Shown here: positions 33,426-35,000 of the stretch, one piece after another
How the letters are laid out: each line of letters starts with the position of its first letter
Numbering within the stretch: the stretch's first letter is position 1
Source of the DNA: Chrysomallon squamiferum
Taxonomy: Eukaryota > Mollusca > Gastropoda > Neomphalida > Peltospiridae
Direction: 5' to 3'
DNA length: 35,000 bases
NCBI GenBank assembly: GCA_012295275.1
Contig: CM022678.1
Span: 6,698,559 to 6,733,558 of the forward strand
The notes under the pieces: model-generated
The model's database searches: none
Told to the model about the DNA's origin: nothing
What the model saw: the letters and a program-made list of their open reading frames with translations, nothing else
Made by a program: the position numbers and the translations under genes

Positions 33426-34814
33426 CTATTCTGTGACAGCTCGACAGTGTGGACAGAAAAATTTGGCATCGTTTGCGATAGAATTTTCTTTTTCACAGAA
33501 TTTTAGATGAACCCAGTGAGGACAGGTGTCACACTGGGCCCAGTGAACCAGAACGACACGGTCGAGATCTTGCGTCTGCACAGGTTCAAAAAGTCCACAC
33601 ACGCAGCATTTTTCTTCTTCATTGAATTCAGCATTGTTGTAGTCGACGTCGCTGCTGTCGATCTCACACACAGTCGGTTTCATGCTGTTGTCGCTGTCTC
33701 TGGCTTCCACAGATGATGCAACGTTGTCAGTGCTGGTGCTTGCGACTGGGTCTAGTTCTGCTTCAGCGAGCAGTGGAAGCTTGTTCTGATTTTGTAATGC
33801 GGAACTTTTGGATTCATCCACGTCTTTAATTTTTTCAACTTTTTCTTTCCGTTTCTTTTTAAACTTTTTACTGAGATGTTTTATTTTAGTCCTTTCTTTA
33901 AAAAATGCATCAAAGTCCATTTCAGTCAGCGTATCATTTGAAGAACTGTCCGATACAGTGAGCAAGCTGCTATTTATAGCTCCAGGATCCAAAGGATAGA
34001 TACCCGTTTTTCTAAAACTGTGCACCAAGTTCTGATGAGAAAGCGACTTCGGATAAACCCGGCATACAACTTCACACAAACTGTCTGCAGTGAAAGCCTC
34101 ATCTTCGAAAATGGCAGCTTCCTCTTTCATGAACTTCTTGAAAGGACCAAAACAGCCGACATCCAAAGGCTGGATAAGCTGACTTCTGTGTGGTGGGACA
34201 ACAAACAAAATCACTCTGTGTTCTTTCGCCCAGTCTATCAGCGCGGAATTAATATGGCTGGCGTGTCCATCGTACAACACTAGCCTGTAATCGGAGTCGG
34301 AGCCCATTGTGAACTTCAGAAAATGATTTTTAATAAAATCCTTGAACAGGATGTTGTTTGACCAGCCATTCTCGGATGTCTGAACTCTGGTTCCTGGAGA
34401 ACATTTCTGTGATAACTGCGTCGACATTTTCTTGCCTTTGAAAATGATGAATGGAGGAATGCAGGAGCCAATGGCATTTCCACAAGCAATAACAATCACC
34501 GATAAAGATTTCAAATTCGGAACAGCACCGGGTTTGCTTCGCTTGGAAACAACAACCCTGCCAGGCTTATCGTCAGCTGTAATTCCAATTTCGTCAACGT
34601 TGTAAATACATTGTGGCTTACCATGCAATTCGTACCTATCCATCAGTGTTTTTAGTTCAGAGAAATATTTGTCAAAAACGCCTGGCTTGTCATGTCTCGA
34701 TTTTGGTAACTGTGCGTTTCTTGATCGAAGCGACAGAATTTCCGGCCATCGCTGATAAAATCGGTTCAACCAACCATTTGAGAGTTTTTTCTCGGAGACA
34801 AAATTGTCAAAAAA
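33426..34814 (-). CDS. pogo/Tigger-like transposase with C-terminal PHD finger, main reading frame
   Basis: This is a cut-and-paste transposase of the Tc1/mariner superfamily. Counting from the TTG codon at 34769 (codon 1), the order is as follows. The end of a CENP-B/Tc5-type helix-turn-helix (LSNGWLNRFYQRWPE) comes first. The DDE_1 core has D59 (YNVDEIGI), D167 (LVLYDGHASH) and D203 (RSQLIQPLDVGCFGPFKKF). A Lys-rich probable nuclear-localisation segment (KKFKKKRKEK) follows, then an acidic Ser-rich linker. Last is a C4HC3 PHD finger: C388/C391, C413/C416, H421, C425, C439/C442. The stop is TAG at 33428-33426. There are no internal stops over about 450 codons. No ATG occurs in this frame at the right place; the true N-terminus is in the neighbouring frame (see the upstream entry), so the gene is broken once. 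Confidence 0.88.
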   Translation of the reverse strand, partial: FFDNFVSEKKLSNGWLNRFYQRWPEILSLRSRNAQLPKSRHDKPGVFDKYFSELKTLMDRYELHGKPQCIYNVDEIGITADDKPGRVVVSKRSKPGAVPNLKSLSVIVIACGNAIGSCIPPFIIFKGKKMSTQLSQKCSPGTRVQTSENGWSNNILFKDFIKNHFLKFTMGSDSDYRLVLYDGHASHINSALIDWAKEHRVILFVVPPHRSQLIQPLDVGCFGPFKKFMKEEAAIFEDEAFTADSLCEVVCRVYPKSLSHQNLVHSFRKTGIYPLDPGAINSSLLTVSDSSSNDTLTEMDFDAFFKERTKIKHLSKKFKKKRKEKVEKIKDVDESKSSALQNQNKLPLLAEAELDPVASTSTDNVASSVEARDSDNSMKPTVCEIDSSDVDYNNAEFNEEEKCCVCGLFEPVQTQDLDRVVLVHWAQCDTCPHWVHLKFCEKENSIANDAKFFCPHCRAVTE

Positions 34815-35000
34815 TGTGCATAATCTGTAGCTAGCTGGATGACTTCTGCTCTCGAGTAACCGTAGCCTAAACTAGCCAAATGTCTAATCTGATTAATCAG
34901 TCTTTCTTCGTGAATCTTTTCAAAAATTGTGTGTTTTCCGCTTCCTTTCTGCTCTGGGTAACGTATTTTTCCTGCTTTCCGATCACCAAGAGTTTGTTTC
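34809..35000 (-). pseudogene. N-terminal part of the same transposase, shifted by one frame, 5' partial
   Basis: From the window edge to the T6 run (A6 on the plus strand at 34809-34814), a different frame is open. It encodes typical pogo-family N-terminal sequence: GKIRYPEQKGSGKHTIFEK, then ERLINQIRHLASLGYGYSRA and EVIQLATDYAHF. This matches the linker and first helices of the CENP-B-type DNA-binding domain. Past the T-run this frame hits TGA at 34768-34766, while the family sequence continues in the next frame. A missing base in the homopolymer explains both. It is either a real inactivating indel or a consensus error in a homopolymer. Confidence 0.8.

Larger units (their letters stand above)
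33227..35000 (-). mobile_element. pogo/Tigger-like (Tc1/mariner superfamily) DNA transposon, truncated by window edge
   Basis: The block codes for a pogo-family DDD transposase and is visibly richer in GC than its AT-rich surroundings. The 5' part of the element lies beyond 35000. The 3' limit is uncertain. A TA followed by CAGTGCTCTACTGG at 33225-33240 has the form of a pogo/Tigger end (TA target site, CAGT start), but the opposite terminal repeat is outside the window, so this cannot be confirmed here. Its nearest downstream neighbour is FAH exon 2, and it probably lies within FAH intron 1. Confidence 0.8.

Noticed and set aside
33507-34834. Plus-strand frames opposite the transposase
   Set aside because: They are antisense shadows of the minus-strand DDD/PHD coding sequence.

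Overview
This is a metazoan nuclear window, very AT-rich and packed with simple repeats: (TA)n, (GT)n, (CT/GA)n, (ATT)n, (ATC)n, long A/T homopolymers and several 40-190 bp minisatellites. The spliced gene with GT-AG introns, the repeat profile and a pogo-type transposase carrying a PHD finger suggest an invertebrate. A mollusc or other lophotrochozoan is my best guess, but it is a guess from style. No bacterial features are present.

Layout. Positions 1-22740 hold no gene I can name. They are a microsatellite and minisatellite landscape with a few low-repeat, CpG-containing islands (about 3030-3720, 6460-6720, 8880-9720, 11770-12060, 16040-16400, 19800-20020, 21700-21900). Three islands carry possible first exons: a TATA/CCAAT promoter with a short exon on the minus strand near 9391-9669, a small plus-strand candidate at 16276-16322 beside a G-quadruplex motif, and a 33-residue open exon ending in a consensus donor on the minus strand at 19810-19906. 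Positions 22740-24945 are mostly non-repetitive and form the 3' flank and probable 3' UTR of the next gene.

Positions 24946-32396 (minus strand) hold twelve exons of fumarylacetoacetase (FAH), the last enzyme of phenylalanine/tyrosine breakdown. They encode 392 residues and the stop codon. If the missing first exon encodes 27 residues, as in human FAH, the protein is 419 residues long, and every active-site residue I recall falls at its expected number. Exon sizes match the human gene as I remember it, except that human exons 7 and 8 are one exon here. The first coding exon is not in the window.

Positions about 33227-35000 (minus strand) hold most of a pogo/Tigger-like DNA transposon. It has a CENP-B-type DNA-binding region, a DDD catalytic core and a C-terminal PHD finger, and is broken once by a one-base shift in a T6 run. 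Because FAH exon 1 must lie further upstream, the element probably sits inside FAH intron 1 in the same orientation. I see no unmistakable new biological system. The most rewarding items are the nested transposase-PHD gene, the FAH exon fusion and repeat-bordered splice sites, and the unidentified minus-strand first exon at 19.8 kb.
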